Below are positions 18,307 through 27,482 of a DNA stretch of 64,000 bases, piece after piece (position 1 is the first letter of the stretch; the number at the start of each line of letters is the position of its first letter). The notes under the pieces were generated by a model, which was not told the DNA's origin, searched no databases, and saw only the letters and a list, made by a program, of their open reading frames with translations. Position numbers and translations under genes: made by a program. This DNA comes from Lachnospiraceae bacterium. Lineage in GTDB: Bacteria; Bacillota; Clostridia; Lachnospirales; Lachnospiraceae. Location: NCBI GenBank assembly GCA_022796475.1, contig JAAWIS010000002.1, positions 30,720 to 94,719 of the forward strand, written 5' to 3'.

Positions 18307-19098
18307 ATGGGGGTATACGCAATTACTGGAGGTTCCAGCGGAATCGGCGCAAAAACAGTAGAACAGTTAAAAGCAAACGGACATGATGTAATTAATATTG
18401 ACCTGCAAAAATGTGATATTGAAGCAGACTTAGCTTCCGTGGAAGGGCGGCAGAAAGCAATTGATGCGCTGCACAAGATGCATCCGGAAGGACTGGACGG
18501 GCTGGTTTGCTGTGCCGGAGTTTCCGGTGCATGCGGGAATCTAAAGTTAATCATTTCCCTGAACTTTTTTGGAACCATTTCCATTGTAAAAGGAGTGTAT
18601 GATTTACTTAAGAAAAAAAGCGGAACCTGTGTGATGATCACTTCCAATACCATTTCCCAGGGAGCTGCCCGAATGGATATTGCCGATCTTTTGAACAATA
18701 ACAATGATGACGAACAGCGGATCCTAAACCTGGTTTCTAAAATGGACGGAACCAATTTAAGTGTAGGAAACAGTATTTATGTGGCCACAAAATACGCTGT
18801 AGCCAGGTGGATGCGCCGCCATTCTGCCACATATGCTGCAAACAAAGTGCGGATCAATGCAGTTGCTCCTGGTAACGTTCATACGGCTATGACGGCTACC
18901 ATGTCTGCCAACGCAAAAATGGCTTTAAATGCGCTTCCCATCCCCACAAAATACGGAACGGAAACTTTGATGGATGCAGAGGAAATCGCCTCTGCCATCG
19001 TATTTCTGTCCTCACATGAAGCCAGGGGAATCAACGGAGTGATTCTTTTTGTAGACGGCGGAACAGATGCCCTGCTAAATACAGAAAAAGTATATTAA
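18307..19098 (+). CDS. SDR-family oxidoreductase resembling Comamonas-type 3-alpha-hydroxysteroid dehydrogenase
   Basis: TGGSSGIGAKT, DGLVCCAG, YVATK active site; IEADLASVEGRQKAIDALHKMHPEGLDGLVCCAGVSG and C-terminal VDGGTDALLNTEKVY recall 3a-HSDH layout; AGGAGGAAACAAT RBS. Confidence 0.85.
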   Translation: MGVYAITGGSSGIGAKTVEQLKANGHDVINIDLQKCDIEADLASVEGRQKAIDALHKMHPEGLDGLVCCAGVSGACGNLKLIISLNFFGTISIVKGVYDLLKKKSGTCVMITSNTISQGAARMDIADLLNNNNDDEQRILNLVSKMDGTNLSVGNSIYVATKYAVARWMRRHSATYAANKVRINAVAPGNVHTAMTATMSANAKMALNALPIPTKYGTETLMDAEEIASAIVFLSSHEARGINGVILFVDGGTDALLNTEKVY

Positions 19099-19131
19099 TA
19101 AAGAACCCGCAAAAACCAGGAGGAATTGCAG

Positions 19132-19464
19132 ATGAAACCAATTGAAACTTTTATTGAAATGATCGAAAACAAAGATTTTACTGCCCTTGGGGAATTATTT
19201 ACAGAGGACGGCCATTATTGCGACTACTGCCCGAATGGAACTGCACAGCACGAATATCACTTATATGGCCGGGAGGCAATTTCCATGTTCTTTCGGAATA
19301 AATTCCTGTTCCGCCAATATTCCATTATGGAATCTGTTATCTTAAGTGACAAACGTGCCGAATTTATCGCTTCTTTCGGAGGATATCATATTATGGCCAT
19401 TGCTACCTTACAGCAGCTTTCCGGGGATGGTCATATTAAAAGGCTCACCGTCCGCCCAAAATAG
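19132..19464 (+). CDS. NTF2/SnoaL-like (ketosteroid-isomerase superfamily) protein
   Basis: MKPIETFIEMIENKDFTALGELFTEDGHYCDYCPNG; RBS AGGAGGAATTGCAG; co-directional with SDR. Confidence 0.75.
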   Translation: MKPIETFIEMIENKDFTALGELFTEDGHYCDYCPNGTAQHEYHLYGREAISMFFRNKFLFRQYSIMESVILSDKRAEFIASFGGYHIMAIATLQQLSGDGHIKRLTVRPK

Positions 19465-19473
19465 CTTTTTCAC

Positions 19474-19518
19474 ACAGAAGGTGTGCTGTCCAAAATTTAC
19501 AGGCAGCACACCTTCTGT
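19474..19518. terminator. bidirectional terminator between NTF2-like gene and transaldolase-like gene
   Basis: perfect 15-bp stem ACAGAAGGTGTGCTG / CAGCACACCTTCTGT followed by TTTGTT. Confidence 0.9.
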
Positions 19519-19532
19519 TTTGTTATAATTGG

Positions 19533-20186
19533 TTATTCTCCGAATACAGCCTTGTAGTCTGCCTGGAATTTTTCAATTCCTGCAGTGGTTAAGGGATGTT
19601 TTGTCATCTGCTCAATCACTTTATAAGGAACAGTTGCAATATCAGCTCCTGCTTTTGCACAGTCCACAACATGGATTGCATGGCGGATGCTGGCTGCAAT
19701 GATCTGGGTTTCGATTCCATGGATCTGGAAAATCTGAGTAATCTCTTCAATCAGCGCGATTCCTGACATGGAAATATCATCTAACCGTCCAAGGAATGGG
19801 GAAACATACGTCGCGCCTGCTCTGGCCGCCAAAAGTGCCTGAGCTGCGGTAAAAATCAGGGTAACATTCGTCTTCACACCTTCTGCTGCCAAAACCTTTA
19901 CTGCCTTTAAGCCTTCTACCGTCATAGGGATTTTTACTACCATATTAGGATGAATGGCAGCAATCTCACGGCCCTCTTTTATCATTCCTTCTGCATCCGT
20001 AGTGGTTGCCTTTACTTCTCCGCTGATTGGTCCGTCTACAATAGAAGTAATCTCTTTAATGACCTCATTAAAATCCCGGCCTTCCTTTGCAATCAGAGAA
20101 GGATTTGTGGTAACACCGCAAATAACTCCCATATCATTGGCTTTCCGGATGTCTTCTACATTGGCAGTATCTACAAAAAATCTCAT
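19533..20186 (-). CDS. transaldolase-like/fructose-6-phosphate aldolase
   Basis: [53 protein letters not shown]; about 217-aa FSA/TalC class. Confidence 0.93.
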   Translation of the reverse strand: MRFFVDTANVEDIRKANDMGVICGVTTNPSLIAKEGRDFNEVIKEITSIVDGPISGEVKATTTDAEGMIKEGREIAAIHPNMVVKIPMTVEGLKAVKVLAAEGVKTNVTLIFTAAQALLAARAGATYVSPFLGRLDDISMSGIALIEEITQIFQIHGIETQIIAASIRHAIHVVDCAKAGADIATVPYKVIEQMTKHPLTTAGIEKFQADYKAVFGE

Positions 20187-20273
20187 AATTCTTTCCTTTC
20201 TTTAAAGCCAGGACAGTTGATTACCAACTGTCTGTCTGACAGCTTGGCCAATTATATGCCTAATTACAGTTCT

Positions 20274-21758
20274 TTATGCAAATGGGTTTTCTGTCTTATA
20301 AAGCATGCCCTTTGGCTGGTTAAAGCCGATTTCTTCTACATCTACCCCAATATATTTAAAGATCTCATACAGCGCTTTTCCAAAGTGTCCGAAAGCAACT
20401 GCTCCATGGTGGGGGAAGTTCTTTTCGATCAGAACATGGCGGTAAAAACGGTTCATTTCCGGGATTGCAAAAATACCGATGGAACCGAAGGAACGGGTAG
20501 CAACCGGAAGCACCTCGCCATGGGCGATATAGGCACGCAGTATATTGTCTGCTGTGCTCTGTAAGCGGAAGAATGTGATATCGCCCGGGGCAATATCGCC
20601 TTCTAACGTTCCCTGTGTTACTTCTTCCGGAAGGGATCTTGCCATAATTAACTGATACTTCATCTCGCAGAATGACAGCTTTTTGGAGCTGGTGTTGCCA
20701 CAGTGGAAGCCCATAAAAGTTTCCTTCTGTGCATACTCATAATTTCCTTTAATATCTTCCTGGTATAAGTCAGCAGGAACGGAATTGTTAATATCCAAAA
20801 GCGTTACAGCATCGTTGCTTACGCAGGTTCCGATAAATTCGCTCAAAGCGCCGTAAATATCAACCTCACAGGATACGGGAATTCCCCGTCCTGCCAAACG
20901 GCTGTTTACGTAGCAGGGAACGAAACCGAACTGAGTCTGGAATGCAGGCCAGCATTTTCCGGCAATCGCCACATATTTGCGGTAGCCTTTATGAGCCTCG
21001 ATCCAGTCAAGGAGCGTCAGTTCATACTGGGCAAGCTTTTCTAAGATCTCCGGCTTCTTATTCCCGGCGCCAAGTTCTGACTCCATATCTTTTACTACTT
21101 CCGGAATCCTGGCATCACCTGCATGGTTGTTAAATGCTTCAAATAAATCCAGCTCTGAGTTTTCCTCAATCTCCACGCCTAAGTTATAAAGCTGCTTAAT
21201 GGGCGCATTGCAGGCAAGGAAGTTTAACGGCCTTGGTCCGAAGCTTATAATTTTAAGCTGAGAAAGGCCGATGATTCCCCGGGCAATCGGTACGAATTCC
21301 TCAATCATATCGGCGCACTCCTGGGCTGTTCCTACCGGATATTCCGGAATGTACGCTTTAATGTTGCGCAGCTTTAAGTTGTAGCTTGCATTTAACATAC
21401 CACAGTAAGCATCTCCCCGTCCCTGGATTAAGTTATTTCCGCTTTCCTCTGCCGCAGCAATAAACATGGCAGGGCCGTCAAAATGCTTTGCCAGCAGCGT
21501 TTCTGATATTTCTGGCCCGAAATTCCCCAGATATACCACTAAAGCGTTGCATCCGGCAGCTTTTATATCTTCTAATGCCTGAACCATATGGATTTCGCTT
21601 TCCACGATGCAGACAGGGCACTCATAAATATTCTTTTCATCATACTTTGCCTTGTAAGCCTCCACCAAAGCTTTTCTCCGGTTCACGGAAAGGCTTTCCG
21701 GGAAACAGTCGCGGCTTACTGCCACGATGCCGATTTTTACTTCTGGCATGTTCATCAT
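20274..21758 (-). CDS. L-fucose/L-arabinose isomerase family protein
   Basis: 494 aa, VKIGIVAVSRDCFPESLSVNRR, CEVDIYGALSEFIGT, isomerase-fold motifs; sugar cluster context. Confidence 0.8.
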   Translation of the reverse strand: MMNMPEVKIGIVAVSRDCFPESLSVNRRKALVEAYKAKYDEKNIYECPVCIVESEIHMVQALEDIKAAGCNALVVYLGNFGPEISETLLAKHFDGPAMFIAAAEESGNNLIQGRGDAYCGMLNASYNLKLRNIKAYIPEYPVGTAQECADMIEEFVPIARGIIGLSQLKIISFGPRPLNFLACNAPIKQLYNLGVEIEENSELDLFEAFNNHAGDARIPEVVKDMESELGAGNKKPEILEKLAQYELTLLDWIEAHKGYRKYVAIAGKCWPAFQTQFGFVPCYVNSRLAGRGIPVSCEVDIYGALSEFIGTCVSNDAVTLLDINNSVPADLYQEDIKGNYEYAQKETFMGFHCGNTSSKKLSFCEMKYQLIMARSLPEEVTQGTLEGDIAPGDITFFRLQSTADNILRAYIAHGEVLPVATRSFGSIGIFAIPEMNRFYRHVLIEKNFPHHGAVAFGHFGKALYEIFKYIGVDVEEIGFNQPKGMLYKTENPFA

Positions 21759-21820
21759 AGTATTGTCCTCCTGTTTTCACTATTTATTTTTATTTCATTC
21801 CCTGCTCTTAGCGGCAGGTT

Positions 21821-22444
21821 TTATTCCAAGGTAATATTTTCCCCTGTAAGGCCAAACCAGGCATAATCCGGAAGTCCGCCTTCTCTGTGGCCAACCAGCC
21901 ACTTATTTTTTGCAAACAGCAACTTATCCTCTGTATTATGTTCTTTTTCAATGGCTTTTAGCTCTTCATTGGTTCCCTTTGGAAGAACTACTACACAGCG
22001 AAATCCCTCTTCTGCCGCATGACAGGGCGCATAGTGAAGGGTAGTGGCATAAACTTCAATCAAAGTTCCTGCCGGTACAAAAAAGGCTTCCACTAAACTG
22101 GTATCATACGTGTAATCTTCCGTTATATCCTGCTGCTTTCCGATTAAAAGAACCAAATCCGTTACTGCCAGATTCACTTCTGAATCCCTGTGATATTCCA
22201 GGGCATTTAATTTTTTATTATGGCCATTGCAGTATCCAATCTGAATTGGCATCTGACCATAAATTCCGTCTGCAAACTCCGCCGCTATGGGCAAAGCTTC
22301 CAGTTCTGGCACAGACGCCACATACACCACATCTTCCGGAAGAGGAGTGTGAAGCATAGCTTCTGTCAGGGCTGCTGTATCATACCCTTTAACTACACGT
22401 CCATAGGCAGTAAATTCCGGTTCATATACTGTTCTTATTTTCAT
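21821..22444 (-). CDS. DUF4867-family protein
   Basis: MKIRTVYEPEFTAYGRVVKGY, cupin-like FFVPAGTLIEVYATTLHYAPC; RBS AAAAAAGGAG before ATG 22444. Confidence 0.75.
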   Translation of the reverse strand: MKIRTVYEPEFTAYGRVVKGYDTAALTEAMLHTPLPEDVVYVASVPELEALPIAAEFADGIYGQMPIQIGYCNGHNKKLNALEYHRDSEVNLAVTDLVLLIGKQQDITEDYTYDTSLVEAFFVPAGTLIEVYATTLHYAPCHAAEEGFRCVVVLPKGTNEELKAIEKEHNTEDKLLFAKNKWLVGHREGGLPDYAWFGLTGENITLE

Positions 22445-22478
22445 TACAAGATTCTCCTTTTTTTGCTGCAGGTACTTG

Positions 22479-23999
22479 TTACAGCTTTGCCAGTTTTTTA
22501 TAATCATCTTTCAGGCTGTGGTACAGACTCTGATAAACTTTATGATAAGCTTCATAAGTCTTTACCCTTTCTTCCATTGGTTCCGTGCTGTTTTCCTCCC
22601 GGATAATCTTATCACAGGCTTCCTCAACGGAAGGATAAATTCCACATCCCACACCGGCTAAAATCGCTGCTCCCAAAGCCGGGCCTTCAGACTGCTTCAC
22701 TGTCTTTACTGTACAATTATATAAGTCAGCCAGCATCTGACGCCAGTTCGGGCTTTTTCCGCCGCCGCCACATGCCATCATCTGGGTAACTTCAACTCCC
22801 ATTTCCTTTAAAATTTGGTTGCAGTCACACAGGGAGTAAGACACTCCTTCCATCACTGCACGGAGCATATGGGCTTTTGTGTGGATTGCTGACAGACCAA
22901 AGAATACACCGCGGCAGTCCGGATCTAAATGAGGCGTTCTTTCCCCCATAAGATAAGGCAGATAAATCAGACGTTCGCTTCCTGCAGGAATCTTGTTTAC
23001 ATCCTCATTAATTAAATCATATACATCTTTTCCAGATTCCTCCGCCTGGGCTGCGTAGTCCTGGCAAAGCTGATCCTTAAACCATTTTAAAGAAAGGCCA
23101 GCCCCCTGGGTTACTCCCATAATATGCCAGGCCCCCGGCACTGCACAGCAGCAGGTATGTACTCTGCCTTTGGGATCGATCGATACTTTGCTGCTGTGGG
23201 CAAATACGACGCCAGAGGTCCCTATGGTGGTAAATGCTGTCCTATCCCTTACAATTCCTGTTCCTACTGCCGCCGCCGCATTATCTCCGGCTCCCCCTAC
23301 TACCTTAACTTCACAAGTTAAACCGGTTTTCTCTGCAATCTCAGGAAGGAGGGTTCCTGTTACCTCACAGGACTCATAAACCCTCCCAAGAAGTGAGGGA
23401 TCAATCGAAAGGGCATCCAGCACTTCCTTAGACCAGCACCGTCCCGGCACATCCAGAAGCTGCATTCCGCTGGCGTCGGAAACTTCTGTGGCAAATTCTC
23501 CGGTTAAAATATAGCGGATATAATCTTTAGGCAGAAGGATATGCCTACATCGTTTATAATTTTCCGGTTCATTCTTTCTTACCCAGAGAATCTTTGCCGC
23601 AGTCCAGCCTGTAAGAGGAGGATTTGCCGTAATTTCAATCCACCGCTTTCTTGGCATAATCTCAAGCATATCCTCCACTTCTTTTCCGGTTCTCTGGTCA
23701 CACCAGATAATCGAAGGACGGATGACCTGGCCCGCCTCATCCAGCATTACCAGTCCGTGCATCTGTCCGGATAAGCCGATTCCTTTAATGTCTTCCTTGT
23801 TTTCAACTGCTTCTGCCACTGTCTTTAAAGTAGCAAGCACTCCGTTTCTCCAGTCTTCCGGCTTCTGCTCTGCCCAGCCGTTTTCCGGCTGATACATGGG
23901 ATATTCGCTGGATGCCGTTGCCACCACATTTCCGGCTTCATCAAACAAAACTGTTTTTGTTGCCGATGTCCCCACATCAATACCAATTAAATAGTTCAT
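22479..23999 (-). CDS. xylB: xylulokinase (FGGY family)
   Basis: MNYLIGIDVGTSATKTVLFDEAGNVV, GWAEQKPEDWW-like block, GLSGQMHGLVMLD; start MNYLIG at 23999. Confidence 0.9.
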   Translation of the reverse strand: MNYLIGIDVGTSATKTVLFDEAGNVVATASSEYPMYQPENGWAEQKPEDWRNGVLATLKTVAEAVENKEDIKGIGLSGQMHGLVMLDEAGQVIRPSIIWCDQRTGKEVEDMLEIMPRKRWIEITANPPLTGWTAAKILWVRKNEPENYKRCRHILLPKDYIRYILTGEFATEVSDASGMQLLDVPGRCWSKEVLDALSIDPSLLGRVYESCEVTGTLLPEIAEKTGLTCEVKVVGGAGDNAAAAVGTGIVRDRTAFTTIGTSGVVFAHSSKVSIDPKGRVHTCCCAVPGAWHIMGVTQGAGLSLKWFKDQLCQDYAAQAEESGKDVYDLINEDVNKIPAGSERLIYLPYLMGERTPHLDPDCRGVFFGLSAIHTKAHMLRAVMEGVSYSLCDCNQILKEMGVEVTQMMACGGGGKSPNWRQMLADLYNCTVKTVKQSEGPALGAAILAGVGCGIYPSVEEACDKIIREENSTEPMEERVKTYEAYHKVYQSLYHSLKDDYKKLAKL

Positions 24000-24154
24000 C
24001 TTCCGGCCCCTTTCTAAGTCGCTATGCCGCCTTTCAGGCGGCGGATTTTCATAATAATTACAGCACAAATTACTGTTGTTATGAGTATATCTTGCTTTTA
24101 TGTCACTTTCTATACCAAAACTTAAGGATTTCCTGCTATTTTCTTATCTCCCTG

Positions 24155-24985
24155 TTAATTCCCCATCTTTTTCCTGTACTCACTGGGAAGACATCCATAG
24201 CGGTTTGCAAAAGCCTTTGCAAAGGCACGGCTGTTAGGAAATCCATTATTAATCGCCACATCATTTAAACTGTGATCTGTGTTCATCATCTCCCGAAAGC
24301 CATATTCTGTCCGAAGGTTCAGCAAATACGTTTTATAGCTTACATCTGCATACCGCTTAAACATCCGCGACAAATAGGTTGGCGAAAATCCGAATTCATC
24401 TGCCACACTTTCCAGGGTAATATTCTGGTCATAATTTTTTTTCATGTAGGAAGTGATTTTTGACAGTCTGTCTAAATTCCGCTTCTGACGGATGCTCCCC
24501 TGATCATCTTCCGCCTTCATAAATTTTGTAATCAGCAGATATAGAAGTTCATAAAACAGTCCATGAACCTTTAATTCATATGCAAATGCTTTTTCCTGAT
24601 AGGCATGAAACATTTGGGAAATCACAATGGCAAGCTGCCGGTTATCTTCCTCCTGCTGTTTGGAAAACACCGCATAATCGTCTTCCCGCAGATACCCGGT
24701 AAAACAATTTAGCGGGATCTGAACTACAATGGTCTGATTGGGCTTTGGCGATTCCACAGAATGAATTTCATTTGGATTCACGATTACAAAATCTGCCGCC
24801 TTTAAAGGAAGGCGGGTATCATTTACAAAAAACTCAAGCTCCCCCTCCAGCACTAAAAAAATTTCAATAGATCGGTGCCAGTGCTTCGCTCTTCGGTAAT
24901 TTCCGTCTTTCCCCTCAAACAAGAACAGTTTAAAAGGCAAATCTTTGTTCGGTATAATTAATTCATGTTTGAAATCTGTACTCAT
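24155..24985 (-). CDS. AraC-family transcriptional regulator
   Basis: cupin N-terminus plus ITLESVADEFGFSPTYLSRMFKRYADVSYKTYL HTH. Confidence 0.95.
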   Translation of the reverse strand: MSTDFKHELIIPNKDLPFKLFLFEGKDGNYRRAKHWHRSIEIFLVLEGELEFFVNDTRLPLKAADFVIVNPNEIHSVESPKPNQTIVVQIPLNCFTGYLREDDYAVFSKQQEEDNRQLAIVISQMFHAYQEKAFAYELKVHGLFYELLYLLITKFMKAEDDQGSIRQKRNLDRLSKITSYMKKNYDQNITLESVADEFGFSPTYLSRMFKRYADVSYKTYLLNLRTEYGFREMMNTDHSLNDVAINNGFPNSRAFAKAFANRYGCLPSEYRKKMGN

Positions 24986-25019
24986 AAGAAACCTTCTGCA
25001 AATGCCCTGTTGCGGCTGC

Positions 25020-27008
25020 TTATAAAATCCCTTTTACCGTTTCTGCCACATGTTCTGGTGTAAATCCAAATTTTTTAAACAGCAAACCTGCAGGAGCTGA
25101 CGCTCCAAAGCCCTGCATTGTTACATAGGCGCCGTCAAGCCCTACATATTTTCCCCATCCAAAATCGGACAATGCTTCTACTGCTACGCGCCTGCGCACA
25201 TCTTTTGGCAGAACACTCTCCCGGTATGCTTCACTTTGCTGTTCAAAAACATCCATAGACGGCATACTTACTACCCGCACATCAATCCCTTCTGCTGCCA
25301 GCATCTTTTTCGCTTCTGCTGCCAGAAATACCTCAGAGCCGCTTGCGATTAAAATTGCATCTGGAACTTCCTTTTCTGAATCCTCCAGAATATAACCGCC
25401 TTTTAGCGCTTCTTTCCCGGATCCGGAAAGCTGAGGCAGATTCTGACGAGTCAGTACCAGGGCTGTAGGGGCATCCGTTGCAGTTGCCGCATAATACCAG
25501 GCTGCTGCCGTTTCTGTAGCATCTGCCGGACGGAATACGTTAAAGTTAGGCATAGAGCGAAGCATAGCAAGCTGTTCAATCGGTTCATGAGTAGGCCCGT
25601 CCTCCCCTACTCCAATACTGTCATGGGTAAAGACATACGTTACCGGAAGCTTCATCAGTGCAGCAAGCCTTGCCATAGGTTTTGTATAGTCGCTAAACAC
25701 AAAGAATGTGGATACAAAAGGCCGCAGGCCGCCGTGAAGAGCCAGTCCATTTGCAATTGCTGACATGGCCAGCTCCCGGACTCCGAAATGGAGATTCTTT
25801 CCAGAGTAATCGGACTTTGAGAAATCTCCCTCATCTTTCATATACGTTTTTGTAGAAGGAGCTAAATCGGCTGCCCCACCGATAAAACCGGGGATTCGTT
25901 CCTTTAACCGGTTAATCATCACGCCGGATAAGTTTCTGGTAGCCTGTGGTTTATCTTCATAAGCCCAGTAAGCCTCATCATCATAAGCCTTCTTTGCAAT
26001 ATCTTTATCATGGTACTGATCCCAAAGAGCCTTCATTTCCGGATATGCTTTTTCATAATCTTCAAAAAGCTGGTTCCACTGATCTTCCTTTTCTTTCCCC
26101 TGCTCTCCAAGACTCTTATAGTTTTCATAAACTGCTTGTGGCACATAGAATGGATCCATGCTTTCCCATCCTAAATTTTCTTTTAGTGCCGCCACATTCT
26201 CTGCTCCCAAGGGTTCTCCATGGGCGCTGGCCTTTCCCTGTTTCCCGGGACAGCCATAACCGATCTTGGTCTTTACTGTAATAAATGAAGGACGGGTCTT
26301 TTCCTCCTTTGCCTCTTGGATGGCCTTTCCAATTTCAATGGTATCATTTCCATCTTCTACGGTTAAAGTCTGGAATCCAAATGCCTCCATTCTCTTTTCA
26401 ACGTTTTCTGTAAATGCGATTTCTGTGCTTCCTTCGATGGAAATCTGGTTGGAATCATACAGCACAATTAGTTTTCCAAGTCCCAGAGTACCTGCCAGAG
26501 AAAAAGCTTCTGAGGAAATTCCTTCCATCATGCAGCCATCTCCGCCCAGTACATATGTATAATGATCCACAACAGGATAATCCGGCTTATTAAATACGGA
26601 TGCTAAATGGGCTTCTGCCATAGCCATTCCTACTGCCATGCCCATTCCTGCTCCTAAGGGGCCTGTGGTGGCTTCCACACCTGCCGTATGACCGTATTCC
26701 GGATGCCCTGGAGTCAGGGAATCTGCCTGGCGGAAATTAGCTAAATCCTCCACAGTCAGGCCGTAACCGAATAAATGAAGCAGAGAATACAAAAGTGTAG
26801 AACCATGGCCTCCTGATAAAATAAAACGATCCCGGTTTGCCCACTGGGGATTTGCCGGGTTATGGCTCATATGATGTGCCCACAGCTCATAAGCCATTGC
26901 CGCCGCACCCAAAGGCAGCCCCGGATGACCGGAATTTGCCTTCTGCACTGCATCTGCTGCCAGAATCCGAATTGCGTTAACTGATTGCTGTTCCATGTTC
27001 TGATTCAT
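25020..27008 (-). CDS. tkt: transketolase
   Basis: ANSGHPGLPLGAAAMAYELW, GDGCMMEGISSEA, DSIGVGEDGPTHEPIEQLAMLR; 662 aa. Confidence 0.98.
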   Translation of the reverse strand: MNQNMEQQSVNAIRILAADAVQKANSGHPGLPLGAAAMAYELWAHHMSHNPANPQWANRDRFILSGGHGSTLLYSLLHLFGYGLTVEDLANFRQADSLTPGHPEYGHTAGVEATTGPLGAGMGMAVGMAMAEAHLASVFNKPDYPVVDHYTYVLGGDGCMMEGISSEAFSLAGTLGLGKLIVLYDSNQISIEGSTEIAFTENVEKRMEAFGFQTLTVEDGNDTIEIGKAIQEAKEEKTRPSFITVKTKIGYGCPGKQGKASAHGEPLGAENVAALKENLGWESMDPFYVPQAVYENYKSLGEQGKEKEDQWNQLFEDYEKAYPEMKALWDQYHDKDIAKKAYDDEAYWAYEDKPQATRNLSGVMINRLKERIPGFIGGAADLAPSTKTYMKDEGDFSKSDYSGKNLHFGVRELAMSAIANGLALHGGLRPFVSTFFVFSDYTKPMARLAALMKLPVTYVFTHDSIGVGEDGPTHEPIEQLAMLRSMPNFNVFRPADATETAAAWYYAATATDAPTALVLTRQNLPQLSGSGKEALKGGYILEDSEKEVPDAILIASGSEVFLAAEAKKMLAAEGIDVRVVSMPSMDVFEQQSEAYRESVLPKDVRRRVAVEALSDFGWGKYVGLDGAYVTMQGFGASAPAGLLFKKFGFTPEHVAETVKGIL

Positions 27009-27264
27009 ACATACCTCCTTGGTTTCGTATATAGGTTGCTTTATTGTTTCCTTTCTGATTTCATGATATAGATTTTACAGGTTCTTCGGATCAATTCTCT
27101 TATATCCAGATTATACCTTTTTTCAGGGGATTCTTACTAGTAGCTTACTTATCTAATCAATAGCACTTTCTTGACCATTTGTACAATTTTATTCTAATTT
27201 CCAGCTTATTTCCTCCCGTGTTTTTATTATATTCCTTTTTCCAATCTTTTGCAACCGTAAAAGA

Positions 27265-27339
27265 CTCTCGCGCTGGAGCGCGTCAGCGCCAGCAGACAGT
27301 TTCCTCAGGCGCGAAGAGCACATCCCCCAGCGTTTTTTT
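27265..27339 (+). other. GC-rich structured intergenic sequence ending in T7 (candidate sRNA 3' end or terminator)
   Basis: CTCTCGCGC/GCGCGaAGAG and CGCTGG/CCAGCG followed by TTTTTTT on plus strand. Confidence 0.35.
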
Positions 27340-27363
27340 CTTTATAGGAAGTAATTTCCTATA

Positions 27364-27403
27364 AAAAATGCCCTGATACCAGCCTTAAAACTGATTTCAG
27401 GGC
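27364..27403 (-). terminator. terminator of the LtaS-like gene
   Basis: minus strand GCCCTGA...TCAGGGC followed by ATTTTTT. Confidence 0.8.
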
Positions 27404-27482
27404 AGACACACTTAACGTTTAATCACCGGCCACTCCTTACGCGTATCTTCGGCACCCTTTTGACAAACTAATGTGCTTCTTT

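Noticed and set aside
18276-18755. minus-strand ORF of 159 aa
   Set aside because: Antisense shadow of the SDR gene.
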